Assembly (NCBI GenBank): GCA_013288705.1
Contig: JABDBI010000011.1
Coordinates: forward strand, 2,445 to 52,619
DNA: 50,175 nucleotides
Direction of reading: 5' to 3'
From: Methanobacteriota archaeon
GTDB taxonomy: Bacteria; Myxococcota; UBA727; JABDBI01
Below, piece by piece: positions 7,467 to 16,206 of the stretch (positions within the stretch are counted from its first letter, which is position 1; each line of letters opens with the position of its first letter). The translations under genes and the position numbers were made by a program. A model generated the notes under the pieces. That model was not told where the DNA came from, did no database searches, and saw nothing but the letters and a program-made list of their open reading frames with translations.

Positions 7467-7876
7467 ACACAGATGCACACTGGATGAAGGAAGCGCTCGC
7501 GCTCGCCGCGCAAGCAGGCACTATCTGCGAGGTTCCAGTGGGTGCTGTGGTGGTGCGTGAGGACCAGATTGTCGGTCGAGGATTTAATCGCCGTGAAGTT
7601 GATCGCGATCCTTTGGCCCACGCCGAATTGCTCGCTATTCGAGAAGCTGCCCACACGCTCGATCGTTGGCGACTTACTGGTTGTACGCTTTACGTAACCT
7701 TGGAGCCCTGCCCCATGTGCTTGGGCGCAATGGTCAATGCCCGTGTCGATCGCCTGGTTTTTGGCGCCAAAGAAACCAAAGCTCGGCCCAACCATTTCGT
7801 TCAAATCGATAGTGGCGTGCTTGCGCAGGAAGCTTCCAACCTGCTCTCTGACTTTTTTAAGCGCTTGCGCTTCTAA
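7463..7876 (+). CDS. tadA: tRNA-specific adenosine deaminase TadA (short form)
   Basis: Zinc deaminase that converts A34 to inosine in tRNA-Arg(ACG). The zinc site HAE (His53, catalytic Glu55) and PCPMC (Cys83, Cys86) are intact, as is the C-terminal GVLAQEASNLLSDFFKR helix. The protein is 138 residues, shorter than the usual 150-170. Between FGAKETKA and NHFVQI the loop that normally reads GAAGS plus about ten residues is absent. The start ATG overlaps the preceding stop as ATGA, so translation is coupled to the acyl-CoA dehydrogenase. The gene ends 25 bases from the convergent ankyrin gene with no visible terminator. Confidence 0.92.
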   Translation: MNTDAHWMKEALALAAQAGTICEVPVGAVVVREDQIVGRGFNRREVDRDPLAHAELLAIREAAHTLDRWRLTGCTLYVTLEPCPMCLGAMVNARVDRLVFGAKETKARPNHFVQIDSGVLAQEASNLLSDFFKRLRF

Positions 7877-7901
7877 CCGCTCATCACATCAATCGGTGTT
7901 G

Positions 7902-9815
7902 CTACCCCCGCTTCGCATAGCTATCGAGCATACCGATGATCGCTTCTTTCGCGCTGCCTGCATCGAGCAAATTGGCTACAGCGCTAGCCGTGCTGCCATC
8001 TCCCATTCGCACACTCGCATCGGCTTTATGTTCCAAAAGCAAACGCACCAATTCCGGATCCCCACGTTGAACAGCGTGCATCAGTGGTGTGATTCCGTTT
8101 GCATCGCGCTGATTCACGTCTGCTTTGTGGCCGAGTAAATAGCGCACATCATCGATTCCACCCTTGTCAATCGCGCGGATAAACGGCGTGACGTCGTTGA
8201 CGGGGCTAATGGTGTTGACGGCGGCAGCACGACCGCCTTCTGCTCTGCCTTCAAAGAATTTTTGTATGCCACCTTTATTGTCTAAAGCTTCGATCATTTG
8301 CGAGGCAAAAACTTGATTTACTCCTGCACGACCGGCTGCATAACGCGCTGCGTGGGCGTCGTTACGCGCTTTGATTGCTGCAGCGCGCTCTTTGTCTTCT
8401 GCTTCATCATCATGCGCCACAGCCTTGGGTGCTTCGGAGGCAGCCGCAGCCGCTGCAACAGTATGTTTGGTGTTGGAAGCCGCACTCGCTTTGGGAGCAG
8501 GTGCTGGCTCGGCTGCTTTTACTGCTCCCGAAGTTGCATCCAATTCTTTCAAAACTGCAGCATGGCCCATCTTGGCGGCAATATCTCGAGCGGTTTGGCT
8601 ATATCCCAAAAAGCGGGAAATACGAGTGCCATCGACAAGCGTAAGATCAGCCCTTCGTGAAAGAAGAAATCGCACCATCGCAGCATCACCTCTTTCAGCT
8701 GCTACCATAAGAAGTGTACGGTTTGTGCTATCCCGCTGGTTCACGTCAGCGCCGGCATCTAAAAACATGCGTATAGACTCAATATCTCCATTCTTAGCTG
8801 CTCTGAAAGGCGCAGTATATTGGATCTGCCGTTTGATAGCACCAAGCATGCGAAACAGGGGATGTTCAACAAATTGCGGTTCCTTTTTCCCTATGTCGCC
8901 CAGCCACGCGTCTCGCGCAGTATCCTGCCCTTCGTAAAACGGTATTCTACTAAATACGCCTCGCGGGATATCTTTTTCATGCCGAAGAATCATACCCAGA
9001 AGGCGCGGATATAAGACGGGAATATAGAGATTCCACGCTTTGTCTAGCAGCAAGCCTCGAATCTCATGTCGATGCTCTACCAAGGCATCTAATTCATCTC
9101 CATGCGAGCGGATTTGCGCGAGGATGATATCTTCATGCGCCTGTGCTTTAAGCCGTGCTCCGGCTTCTTTGGAGAGCCCTTTTGCCAACGCTGCTGCTTC
9201 TTTTTTTTTGTCTTCAGAAAGCACATGTCCTTGCAGGTGACTTGCCACTTGCTCGTCTACTTCTCTCGCTTTTAAAAGCGCGATTTCATCTCCCGATGTT
9301 TCGCGGCCATGTAAGTCGCCGATGAGGGCATATACATCAGCTGGCATGGCAGACACCTGTCGCCCCCTCATGTCTGCATGCATCTTCACAATCTCGTCGG
9401 CTGTGTGGCCTCCCCGATTGGGTGCATCGGGGTTGTGCCCAGTTATTTTCATGGTGAATCGGAGCAGATCCATCACGTCGGCAGGAGCCCCGAACATGGC
9501 TGCGTGATGAAGAGGCGTGTTTCCCTCTTCATCTGGGGCAAGCACGACTGCGGCAAGAACGCCGCCTCCTTCCAGCAATTTGCGCACAGAACCCACGGTT
9601 GCCTGGTTTGCATGAAGACTTTCAAAAAGCTGGGAACTCAGCGCAGCTGTACGAGCTTTTACTCCTGCATGGTCTTTGACTTCGCGTTCTTTGGGCGCTG
9701 CTTCAAATATATCTTTAGGCGCCGCATGTGCTGCATGTACTGGCGCCTTGGCTGCGCCTGATTCTGCTGGTCTTGGTACCGGGTGACCGTGTGCATGATC
9801 GATGCGCTTAGCCAT
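7902..9815 (-). CDS. Large ankyrin-repeat protein
   Basis: 637 residues, no signal peptide and no transmembrane segment. Ankyrin repeats occur in three blocks: about 95-130 (EGNTPLHHAAMFGAP), about 335-400 (GADVNQRDSTNRTLLMVAAERGD) and about 545-615 (KADVNQRDANGITPLMHAVQRGD). They are separated by charged helical regions and an Ala/Pro/Lys-rich linker near 430-480. The N terminus is His/Ala/Pro-rich and looks disordered. Ankyrins mediate protein contacts, and I see no catalytic domain. A ribosome site (GGGGG) precedes the ATG. It is transcribed divergently from grpE. Function is unknown; a structural scaffold or an exported effector are both possible. Confidence 0.9.
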   Translation of the reverse strand: MAKRIDHAHGHPVPRPAESGAAKAPVHAAHAAPKDIFEAAPKEREVKDHAGVKARTAALSSQLFESLHANQATVGSVRKLLEGGGVLAAVVLAPDEEGNTPLHHAAMFGAPADVMDLLRFTMKITGHNPDAPNRGGHTADEIVKMHADMRGRQVSAMPADVYALIGDLHGRETSGDEIALLKAREVDEQVASHLQGHVLSEDKKKEAAALAKGLSKEAGARLKAQAHEDIILAQIRSHGDELDALVEHRHEIRGLLLDKAWNLYIPVLYPRLLGMILRHEKDIPRGVFSRIPFYEGQDTARDAWLGDIGKKEPQFVEHPLFRMLGAIKRQIQYTAPFRAAKNGDIESIRMFLDAGADVNQRDSTNRTLLMVAAERGDAAMVRFLLSRRADLTLVDGTRISRFLGYSQTARDIAAKMGHAAVLKELDATSGAVKAAEPAPAPKASAASNTKHTVAAAAAASEAPKAVAHDDEAEDKERAAAIKARNDAHAARYAAGRAGVNQVFASQMIEALDNKGGIQKFFEGRAEGGRAAAVNTISPVNDVTPFIRAIDKGGIDDVRYLLGHKADVNQRDANGITPLMHAVQRGDPELVRLLLEHKADASVRMGDGSTASAVANLLDAGSAKEAIIGMLDSYAKRG

Positions 9816-9821
9816 GTTTTA

Positions 9822-9837
9822 CCCCCTTAAAAAAGGG
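9822..9837 (-). promoter_or_regulatory. Small hairpin over the ribosome site of the ankyrin gene
   Basis: On the minus strand CCCTT-TTTT-AAGGG forms a 5-bp stem whose 3' arm contains the GGGGG ribosome-binding site of the 9815 start. Folding would hide the site. The stem is short and could be chance. Confidence 0.25.
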
Positions 9838-9883
9838 TAGCACAGGTGTTGAAGCCCAGTCATTTTGTGATTAGTAAGAATGC

Positions 9884-10456
9884 ATGAATGCTGAGAATAA
9901 CCCTAAAAAAGACCAAGAAGAAGCTCTCGTTGCTTCCGAAAACCAACCCACCAGTGAGAACGAAGAATCACTCGTTGCCTCTGAGCTCGGGTTGCAACAG
10001 GCCATTACTAAAATGCAAGAAGAGCTTGGAATCGTACAAGATCGCTATTTGCGCCTCGCAGCAGAGTTCGAAAATTACAAACGACGCACGGAACGCGAAC
10101 AGCAAACATCCCTCAAGTTCGCCAACGAGCGTTTGCTAAGAGATCTGCTTCCCGTGCTCGACAACCTGGAACATGCACTGCAAGCCGCTGACGCAGCCTC
10201 TCTCGATGGAATTGCAACTGGTGTGAAGATGGTGTTCAAACAATTGGTTGAGACCCTCGAGCGCTTTGGCGTGCAGAGTTTTTCAGCGCTTGGCAAACCT
10301 TTTGATCCAAGCTTGCACGAGGCCATGCTGGAGCGAGAAGATGATAGCGCTGAGCCCGGAACGGTGATCGAAGAATACCAAAAAGGCTACATGCTTCACG
10401 AGAGACTGGTACGCCCTGCGCGCGTCGTGGTCGCTAAGGCGAAGACTTTGCTTTGA
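9884..10456 (+). CDS. grpE: Nucleotide exchange factor GrpE
   Basis: Cochaperone that releases ADP from DnaK. Residues 1-35 are acidic and disordered and contain two similar blocks (EEALVASEN and EESLVASEL). A long coiled-coil helix follows (about 35-80, with AAEFENYKRRTEREQ), then the helical bundle and the C-terminal beta domain (GVQSFSALGKPFDP, VIEEYQKGYMLHERLVRPARVVVA). The 190-residue length is normal. The ATG at 9884 lacks a good ribosome site. The 3' 61 bases overlap the convergent OPA transporter gene. No hrcA, dnaK or dnaJ is adjacent. Confidence 0.96.
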   Translation: MNAENNPKKDQEEALVASENQPTSENEESLVASELGLQQAITKMQEELGIVQDRYLRLAAEFENYKRRTEREQQTSLKFANERLLRDLLPVLDNLEHALQAADAASLDGIATGVKMVFKQLVETLERFGVQSFSALGKPFDPSLHEAMLEREDDSAEPGTVIEEYQKGYMLHERLVRPARVVVAKAKTLL

Positions 10457-11718
10457 TCAGCCGCAAAGAGCGCAGCAACCACCGATGATAGCGCAGCCAC
10501 ACAGGCGAGCGTTACAAACGCTCCTTGCCAGCCAAATAGCACGGAGATTTTGGCCATAACTTGCCCTGCTAGATAGCCGCCCAGATAACCTACCCCGTCG
10601 ATGATGCCAGCTGCTGTTGCACCAGCACGCTTGCCGCCAAAATCAAGCGCAAGGGCACCCGCCAAAAAAGAGTACGGCCCGATCAGCAACAATCCGACGG
10701 CGGAAATGAGCATGATCGACGTCATTTTGGCGGATCCGGCATCAACATATGATAAGGAAAATAACGCAAACGTTGCGGCCACCAAGGCGCACAAAATGAG
10801 AAGTGCGCGACCTGATCGACCAAATTTGTCACCCAAATAGCCTGCAATCAACACCGATATGCCGCCAAAAAATGGAAACCAAGCGCTATGCGTAGCAGCC
10901 TGTTGGTGGGTAAATCCGACGAGCTCAACAAAATAGGTGGGTGTCCAGGTATTGAATGTTTCGCGCACAAGGGTGAGCCCGAATGACAATACGCAAACCA
11001 AGCGAAATGCATTGTTTCGTAACAGCGTTTTCAAAAAACTCCTTACGTTCACATCTCCACCACTGCTGTCCATTAGGCTGACATCTTCTGGCGGCTCTTC
11101 TTCGCCAATGTGCTGTGGAGAATCCTTGATCAAAATATACGAGCACGCAAACAGGAAGCCCATGATACCGGCGGTGACAAAAAAGATGGCTCGCCAACCA
11201 AAGCCAAGCGACAATAAATACCCCATGAACGCACGAGATGCAGCGTCACCAAACAAATACGCGAGGCTGAGTATAGCCATCACACGCCCATAGGCCGTGT
11301 AGGCAAACCATCTCGCTGAGATCTTCACCATGCCCGCCCAGCCCATGGATTGGAAACATCGGTTGCCCAGCCAGGCTATTGTGAAGATGGGCATGCCGCC
11401 GCCTACAGCGAAGAGCGCGGTGCAAATGACAATTCCACCCATACCTACCAAAAATCCGCGACGTCCACCAAGCAGATCTGCGAGACCACCGGCGCAGAAT
11501 TTGCAGATGGCGTAACCCAGAATGCCCAATGAAGCCACAAGGCCCATGCGCACTTTGGCGAGGTCAGGATTCACACCGTGTGCAACAAGATCGTCGATGA
11601 TCAAGGGCATCAATACAGAAAGATTGGAACGGCACAGATAGTAGCCGGAATACCCGACAACCATCAGGCATAAGACGACGAGTTGCCAACGGAAGAGACG
11701 TTTGCTTGTGCTCTGCAT
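10396..11718 (-). CDS. MFS transporter of the organophosphate:phosphate antiporter (OPA) family
   Basis: 440 residues with about 12 membrane helices. OPA-type signatures include YSGYYLCRSNLSVLMP in the first helix (compare GlpT/UhpT), the GGLADLLGGRR loop between helices 2 and 3, and the repeated GDKFGRSGR loop in the second half. The family exchanges organophosphates for phosphate across the inner membrane. The substrate cannot be read from the sequence. It directly follows, and overlaps by 55 bases, a PhnZ-like oxygenase gene. This suggests a phosphonate or other organophosphorus substrate, which is inference. Its 3' end runs 61 bases into the end of grpE on the other strand. Confidence 0.88.
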   Translation of the reverse strand: MQSTSKRLFRWQLVVLCLMVVGYSGYYLCRSNLSVLMPLIIDDLVAHGVNPDLAKVRMGLVASLGILGYAICKFCAGGLADLLGGRRGFLVGMGGIVICTALFAVGGGMPIFTIAWLGNRCFQSMGWAGMVKISARWFAYTAYGRVMAILSLAYLFGDAASRAFMGYLLSLGFGWRAIFFVTAGIMGFLFACSYILIKDSPQHIGEEEPPEDVSLMDSSGGDVNVRSFLKTLLRNNAFRLVCVLSFGLTLVRETFNTWTPTYFVELVGFTHQQAATHSAWFPFFGGISVLIAGYLGDKFGRSGRALLILCALVAATFALFSLSYVDAGSAKMTSIMLISAVGLLLIGPYSFLAGALALDFGGKRAGATAAGIIDGVGYLGGYLAGQVMAKISVLFGWQGAFVTLACVAALSSVVAALFAADQSKVFALATTTRAGRTSLS

Positions 11719-12269
11719 GCACCACCAAGATGTCTTGCCAACAGATCTCTGTACGCTTCTAGGGCAGGAACATCAGAACCTACCGCTTTCGCATTTTCTT
11801 CCCAAACACGTATTTTGAGCACGTCTTTTAATTCCGGCTCTTGTTCAAACTTTGCTGCTTCCTCAGCGGTCATGGGCCCACCTTGATAGCGCAAAGTTGC
11901 GGCGCTAGCAGACGAAAGCTTGGCGGCATAACGCGGATTTCTAAAAGTAAGATATCGCTTCGCATCCACATGACGCTCAATCAGGCATGCAACGCGCTCA
12001 GAAAATCCTTTGCTTCGCAAATAGTTTGCGCCGATTTTCTCGTGATGCGCCACACCAAACGTGCCCATTTGCTCGACTGGCCCTTCCGCACAGATGTGTC
12101 CAATGTCATGCAAGAGCACGGCGATGATCAACTCGTCATCATCGCAAGAATCGGCAGCTAGTTTTGCACACTGCAAAGCATGTGCTAGCTGGGAGACATC
12201 CTCACCGATGTAGTCCGCTGTGCCCTTAGTGGTCAGAATCGCAAAAATCTCATCGATGACGTCTCGCAT
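11664..12269 (-). CDS. PhnZ-like HD-domain diiron oxygenase
   Basis: 201 residues from the ATG at 12269, which has AAGG 6 bases upstream; a longer start at 12329 would lie deeper in rnr. The HD-domain ligands His54, Asp55, His58, His76 and His100 fall at PhnZ positions (as I recall them) minus four. The PhnZ substrate residues Tyr24, Glu27, His34, Lys108 and Ser126 correspond to Tyr20, Glu23, His30, Lys104 and Ser122 here. The last iron ligand, an Asp in PhnZ, is Glu157 here (VWEENAK). PhnZ-type enzymes oxidatively cleave alpha-hydroxy phosphonates. No PhnY hydroxylase is nearby, so substrate and role are open. The gene sits between rnr and an OPA transporter in one overlapping run. Confidence 0.82.
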   Translation of the reverse strand: MRDVIDEIFAILTTKGTADYIGEDVSQLAHALQCAKLAADSCDDDELIIAVLLHDIGHICAEGPVEQMGTFGVAHHEKIGANYLRSKGFSERVACLIERHVDAKRYLTFRNPRYAAKLSSASAATLRYQGGPMTAEEAAKFEQEPELKDVLKIRVWEENAKAVGSDVPALEAYRDLLARHLGGACRAQANVSSVGNSSSYA

Positions 12270-14421
12270 TTTTTGCCTTCTTGTCGTTGAGCAACTCAAG
12301 ATCAATACGGCGTCTCGCGACGTTGACACTCACTACCTTAACCTGCACTTGATCGCCAATAGAAAATGTACGGCCCGAATTTTTCTCTCTGAGCAACAAA
12401 CGATGTGCATCGAACTCTACCTGACCTGCGCCCAGAGTTGCAACATGCACAAGACCTTCGACGTGGTATTTCGTCAATCGCACAAACATACCGAACTCCG
12501 TGCATCCTGTAATGATGCCCGCATCTTGCTCACCGACTTTGTCGCGCATCAGCCAGGCGGAATGCAGCTGTGCGATCTGTCGCTCAACGTCGACTGCCTT
12601 GCGTTCACGCTGGCTACAATGCAGTGCGATATCACCAAGTTCGCTTAGCAATTGTTCTTTCTCGTCATCGCTTAATTTTTTCCGCTTTTGCTTCACGCAT
12701 TGGCGCACAAGCCTATGCACGACGAGATCTGGATAGCGACGTATGGGCGAAGTAAAATGCAAATAGCTCTCTGAAGCAAGACCAAAGTGTCCGATGTTGT
12801 CTGCGCTATACTTGGCTTGCATCATTGAACGCAGGAGCAAGGTATTAAGAGCTACTTTGGCGGGATGATTTTCGATATGCTCCATCAATTTGGCCAATGC
12901 TTTCGGGCCTTTTTCTTTTTCAAAAGCTCTTTTTTGCGCAGGTGTAATTGCGCCCAAACTTTCAGAGAGCAAAAAGAAGTTTTTCAACTTTTCTTCCTCG
13001 GGAGACTCGTGCACGCGAAATACCGCCGGCCATCCTTGCTTCTCTAGAAACTGCGCAACAGCCTCATTCGTCGCCACCATCAGATCTTCGATCATGCGAT
13101 GCGCCTCGAGGCGCTCCTCTGGATGAATAGCGATAGGCTCGCCGCTGTCACTGAGCGCAATTAAGCTCTCTTCCGTGTCAAAATCGATTGCCCCGCGCGC
13201 TTTTCTTGCACGACGCAATGCGCTGCTTGCCTCTTTCAAGACTCTTAGGCTCTCCTGCACCGGTGCTGGAATATCTTTCGGATCGTCGCCATCCAAAAAT
13301 TTCTGCACCCTGGTATAGGTCAAACGCGCCTGACTCTGCATCACAGCATCTTCTATACGTACGCGTTTCATGGCCCCGCGCTTTGTCACTAACATTTGTA
13401 CGACCATGCATAGCCGCGGGATATTCGGCTTGAGGGAGCACAATCCGTTCGAAAGAACTTCTGGCAACATAGGAATGCAATGGCCGGGATAATAGACGCT
13501 GGTACCACGCGCAAAGGCGTCAGCATCGATGGCGGTACCGCGCTGCACATAATGGCTCACATCCGCAATGGCCACAGTCACGGCGAACTCTTCACCCTGC
13601 TTCTCGGCGTAAACTGCGTCATCAAAGTCCTTTGCAGTCTCGCCATCGATGGTGCACAAGGCAAGCTGTTTCAAATCGAGACGACCCTTGACGTCTTCTG
13701 CTCTCGGTATGTCACCGAAGGCCTCCGCTTCTCCGTCCGTCTTCTGAGAGAAGCTCTGCTCAATGCCACCCTCCACGATGAGCATTTCTACTTCAGACGC
13801 AAAATCACCTTTACGGCCAATCACCCGAAGAACTCGTCCTTGCGCCCTCTTAAATCGATCTGGATAATTAATAATTTCAACTTCGACGACCATGCCGTCT
13901 GCAAGCTTTTCTTCTGTTCGCGAATCTGCGGTGATTTGCAGCGATTCACCAAGCACATTGCTCTCAGGCTCGACGAATTCGCCGCGTCCTCGACGACAGT
14001 AGACACCTACAATCGTTTTGCGTGCGCGCGTGACCACGTGGTCGATGGATGCCACGGGGCCTTTCGGGTGGTCTTCAATGCGACATGCCACAAGGTCCCC
14101 ATCCATCAAACCAACAAGCTCGGGGGGCGGGATGAAAACGTCTTTGAGGTCACTGTCTTGCACTTCCAACCAGCCAAACCCTTTGAGATGTCGACGTACA
14201 ATTCCCTGATAGAGTTTGCCTTGCTTTGCAGATACGAAGCGCTTGCCCGACACAGATCGCAGCTCGCCCGATCTCACCAAGGATTTGAGTAGTTTTTGAA
14301 TTTCGGTCTTTTCGGTTTTTTTGAGGCCTAGTTCCCGCGTGATTACCTTCGCTGTGGCACTTAAATGGGGCCGTGCTTCAAAATATGCAAGAATGGATCC
14401 GGGCGTGATAAATTTTGACAT
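12250..14421 (-). CDS. rnr: Ribonuclease R
   Basis: 3'-5' processive exoribonuclease able to degrade structured RNA. The 723 residues contain an N-terminal winged-helix/HTH region (about 1-70), two cold-shock-like OB domains, the catalytic RNB domain with TIDGETAKDFDDAVYAE (metal-binding Asps) and HFTSPIRRYPDLVVHR, and an S1 domain (about 635-710, EFGMFVRL, VEGLVHV). A short basic tail ends the protein. It is the first gene of a minus-strand run, and the HD oxygenase starts 20 bases before its stop. The ribosome site upstream of the ATG is weak. Confidence 0.97.
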   Translation of the reverse strand: MSKFITPGSILAYFEARPHLSATAKVITRELGLKKTEKTEIQKLLKSLVRSGELRSVSGKRFVSAKQGKLYQGIVRRHLKGFGWLEVQDSDLKDVFIPPPELVGLMDGDLVACRIEDHPKGPVASIDHVVTRARKTIVGVYCRRGRGEFVEPESNVLGESLQITADSRTEEKLADGMVVEVEIINYPDRFKRAQGRVLRVIGRKGDFASEVEMLIVEGGIEQSFSQKTDGEAEAFGDIPRAEDVKGRLDLKQLALCTIDGETAKDFDDAVYAEKQGEEFAVTVAIADVSHYVQRGTAIDADAFARGTSVYYPGHCIPMLPEVLSNGLCSLKPNIPRLCMVVQMLVTKRGAMKRVRIEDAVMQSQARLTYTRVQKFLDGDDPKDIPAPVQESLRVLKEASSALRRARKARGAIDFDTEESLIALSDSGEPIAIHPEERLEAHRMIEDLMVATNEAVAQFLEKQGWPAVFRVHESPEEEKLKNFFLLSESLGAITPAQKRAFEKEKGPKALAKLMEHIENHPAKVALNTLLLRSMMQAKYSADNIGHFGLASESYLHFTSPIRRYPDLVVHRLVRQCVKQKRKKLSDDEKEQLLSELGDIALHCSQRERKAVDVERQIAQLHSAWLMRDKVGEQDAGIITGCTEFGMFVRLTKYHVEGLVHVATLGAGQVEFDAHRLLLREKNSGRTFSIGDQVQVKVVSVNVARRRIDLELLNDKKAKNARRHR

Positions 14422-14448
14422 TTTACGTTAATTCTCTTTGCGACCATT

Positions 14449-14982
14449 TTAATTGAGTTTAATCAATTGGGCAACTGACCGACCAAAGACTGGGATGGAA
14501 ACGCGGCCAACAAGCCACATTGGGCTAGCCAAATGGCAGTCGACGTCATCCCAGTCGAAGAGGTCTTCGTGTTTCTTTTGTGTTTCTTTACGCCATTTGA
14601 GCGCGGGAAAATCCTTGGTGCCACCGCTCCCAATAATAAAATCCGCTCCCGCGGCCTCGAGCGCCTTTGCAATGGCAATGCCCTCGGTGGGGTCAAGGCC
14701 CCCCGGGCACAGTTCTTCCACGGTTAAAGCAACACCGCAAAATGGTAGGTGATTTTTGACCGCGCGCAACACTTGCACGATGTCGCTGATGCGTTGGCCG
14801 AGAGGGAGAATTGGCTTTGTTCGTGGCGAGAGGTGCGTATGCAAAAATCCATCCTCGTCGGCAGAAAGAATAGCGGCACGACACCCTTGCTCTGCCAGCT
14901 TGATACTGGCCATCTCAAAAGCACAAACAGTTTCTTCGAACGCACAGCGTTGCCATGGCATATTGAGCAATGTAGCTTGCAT
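14449..14982 (-). CDS. Old-Yellow-Enzyme-like half-barrel protein
   Basis: About 177 residues from the ATG at 14982; a GTG at 15021 and an ATG at 14961 are alternatives, and none has a good ribosome site. The sequence follows the middle of NADH:flavin oxidoreductases of the OYE/dienoyl-CoA reductase type: FLHTHLSPRTK, then GVALTVEELCPGGLDP, then AKALEAAGADFIIGSGGT. The N-terminal half of the TIM barrel is absent. The C-terminal FMN-phosphate segment is reduced to IPVFGRSVAQL before the stop. The usual catalytic His-x-x-His/Tyr residues are replaced. It may be a degenerate paralogue or a subunit of a split enzyme. It is divergent from NamZ, with the 5' ends overlapping or nearly so. Confidence 0.6.
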   Translation of the reverse strand: MQATLLNMPWQRCAFEETVCAFEMASIKLAEQGCRAAILSADEDGFLHTHLSPRTKPILPLGQRISDIVQVLRAVKNHLPFCGVALTVEELCPGGLDPTEGIAIAKALEAAGADFIIGSGGTKDFPALKWRKETQKKHEDLFDWDDVDCHLASPMWLVGRVSIPVFGRSVAQLIKLN

Positions 14983-15012
14983 TAAATTTTGTATATTCAC
15001 TAGGAGACAGTT

Positions 15013-16206
15013 GTGCCACACAAAAAGCCGCTCGTCAAAACGGGCCTGGATCTGCTTGTAGAAGAGAATTTTGCGCGTTTGAAATCAAAGCGAGTTGCCT
15101 TACTTGGGCACCCCGCAAGCATCGATTCCCGCGTCAGACACTTGCTTGATTTGTGCTTGGATGCAGGGATCAACATTGTTCGTCTTTTTGGGGCGGAGCA
15201 TGGCTTTTTGGGCAATGCGCAAGACATGGAGACTGTCTCCGCACACAAGGATCCGCGCACGGGCATCGATGTGATTAGTCTGTACGGTAAAACCGAAGAA
15301 AGCCTTCGCGTGAAGCCAGAACAGCTGAAAGATGTCGATGTGCTGGTCTGCGATCTGCAAGATGTTGGCAGCCGCTATTACACTTTTGCCTACACAATTG
15401 CGTTTGCTATGCGGGCCTGTGCGCAAACAAAAACCAAGTGCCTGGTACTTGATCGTCCAAATCCGATCGGCGGTGTCGAGGTTGAAGGCAATGACGTGCT
15501 TCCGGCTTTTTCTTCCTTCGTTGGCGAATATCCTGTAGCTAGCCGCCACGGGATGACCATGGGTGAGCTGGCCACTCTGTTTCACCACATTGACCACAGC
15601 ACTTGTGACCTGGAAGTTGTCTGGATGCATGGGTGGAAACGCCACATGTTATTTGGGGACACCGGCCTTCCCTGGGCATACCCGTCACCGAACATGCCCA
15701 CACCAGATACAGCCCTTGTCTATCCGGGCGGCTGCTTGTTTGAGGGCACAAATGTGTCTGAAGGACGTGGTACCACGAGACCATTTGAGTTGATCGGCGC
15801 ACCATTTATCGATCCGGATCGTTTTGCTGCGCTTACGAGGAGCCAAGAGCTTGAAGGCGTTGCACTCAGGCCCTGCTGGTTTACGCCAAAGTTCCAAAAG
15901 CATGCTGGCCAACTGTGCGGCGGCGTACAAATTCATGTTACCCGTGCTGACGTCTTCAGACCTTTACACACAGCGCTCGCTTTGCTCTGGGCAGCGCGGC
16001 AATTTGAAGGCTTTGATTGGCGTAGAGAACCGTATGAATTTGTCTCTGACCGCCTCGCGATTGATCTTCTATTTGGCGATGACAGACCCCGCCTCGCCCT
16101 AGAGGCCGATCAAGACGTGTCCCAAGTAGAGGAACTCTTTGTAACGGGAAACAAACGCTTTCAGGAGCTTTGTCGAGGCGCGATCTGGGCAGGATACCGA
16201 GCCTAG
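15013..16206 (+). CDS. namZ: NamZ-family (DUF1343) exo-beta-N-acetylmuramidase, apparently cytosolic
   Basis: 397 residues covering the whole DUF1343/GH171 domain. Family motifs are FGAEHGFLG, CDLQDVGSRYYTF, VLDRPNPIGG, HGMTMGELA, YPSPNMPT, YPGGCLFEGTNVSEGRGTT and PFELIGAPFI. The characterised member NamZ removes MurNAc from the non-reducing end of peptidoglycan fragments. Unlike many relatives this protein has no signal peptide; it starts with MPHKKPLVKTG. The GTG start has AGGAG 6 bases upstream. Its stop shares a CTAG with the stop of the convergent tlpA-like gene. The adjacent anomeric-sugar-kinase-like gene suggests MurNAc recycling. Confidence 0.9.
   Translation: MPHKKPLVKTGLDLLVEENFARLKSKRVALLGHPASIDSRVRHLLDLCLDAGINIVRLFGAEHGFLGNAQDMETVSAHKDPRTGIDVISLYGKTEESLRVKPEQLKDVDVLVCDLQDVGSRYYTFAYTIAFAMRACAQTKTKCLVLDRPNPIGGVEVEGNDVLPAFSSFVGEYPVASRHGMTMGELATLFHHIDHSTCDLEVVWMHGWKRHMLFGDTGLPWAYPSPNMPTPDTALVYPGGCLFEGTNVSEGRGTTRPFELIGAPFIDPDRFAALTRSQELEGVALRPCWFTPKFQKHAGQLCGGVQIHVTRADVFRPLHTALALLWAARQFEGFDWRREPYEFVSDRLAIDLLFGDDRPRLALEADQDVSQVEELFVTGNKRFQELCRGAIWAGYRA

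Noticed and set aside
13480..14292. A 270-codon ORF on the + strand antisense to rnr
   Set aside because: RNase R on the other strand has all its motifs over this span; the antisense frame shows no recognisable domain and is a coding shadow.
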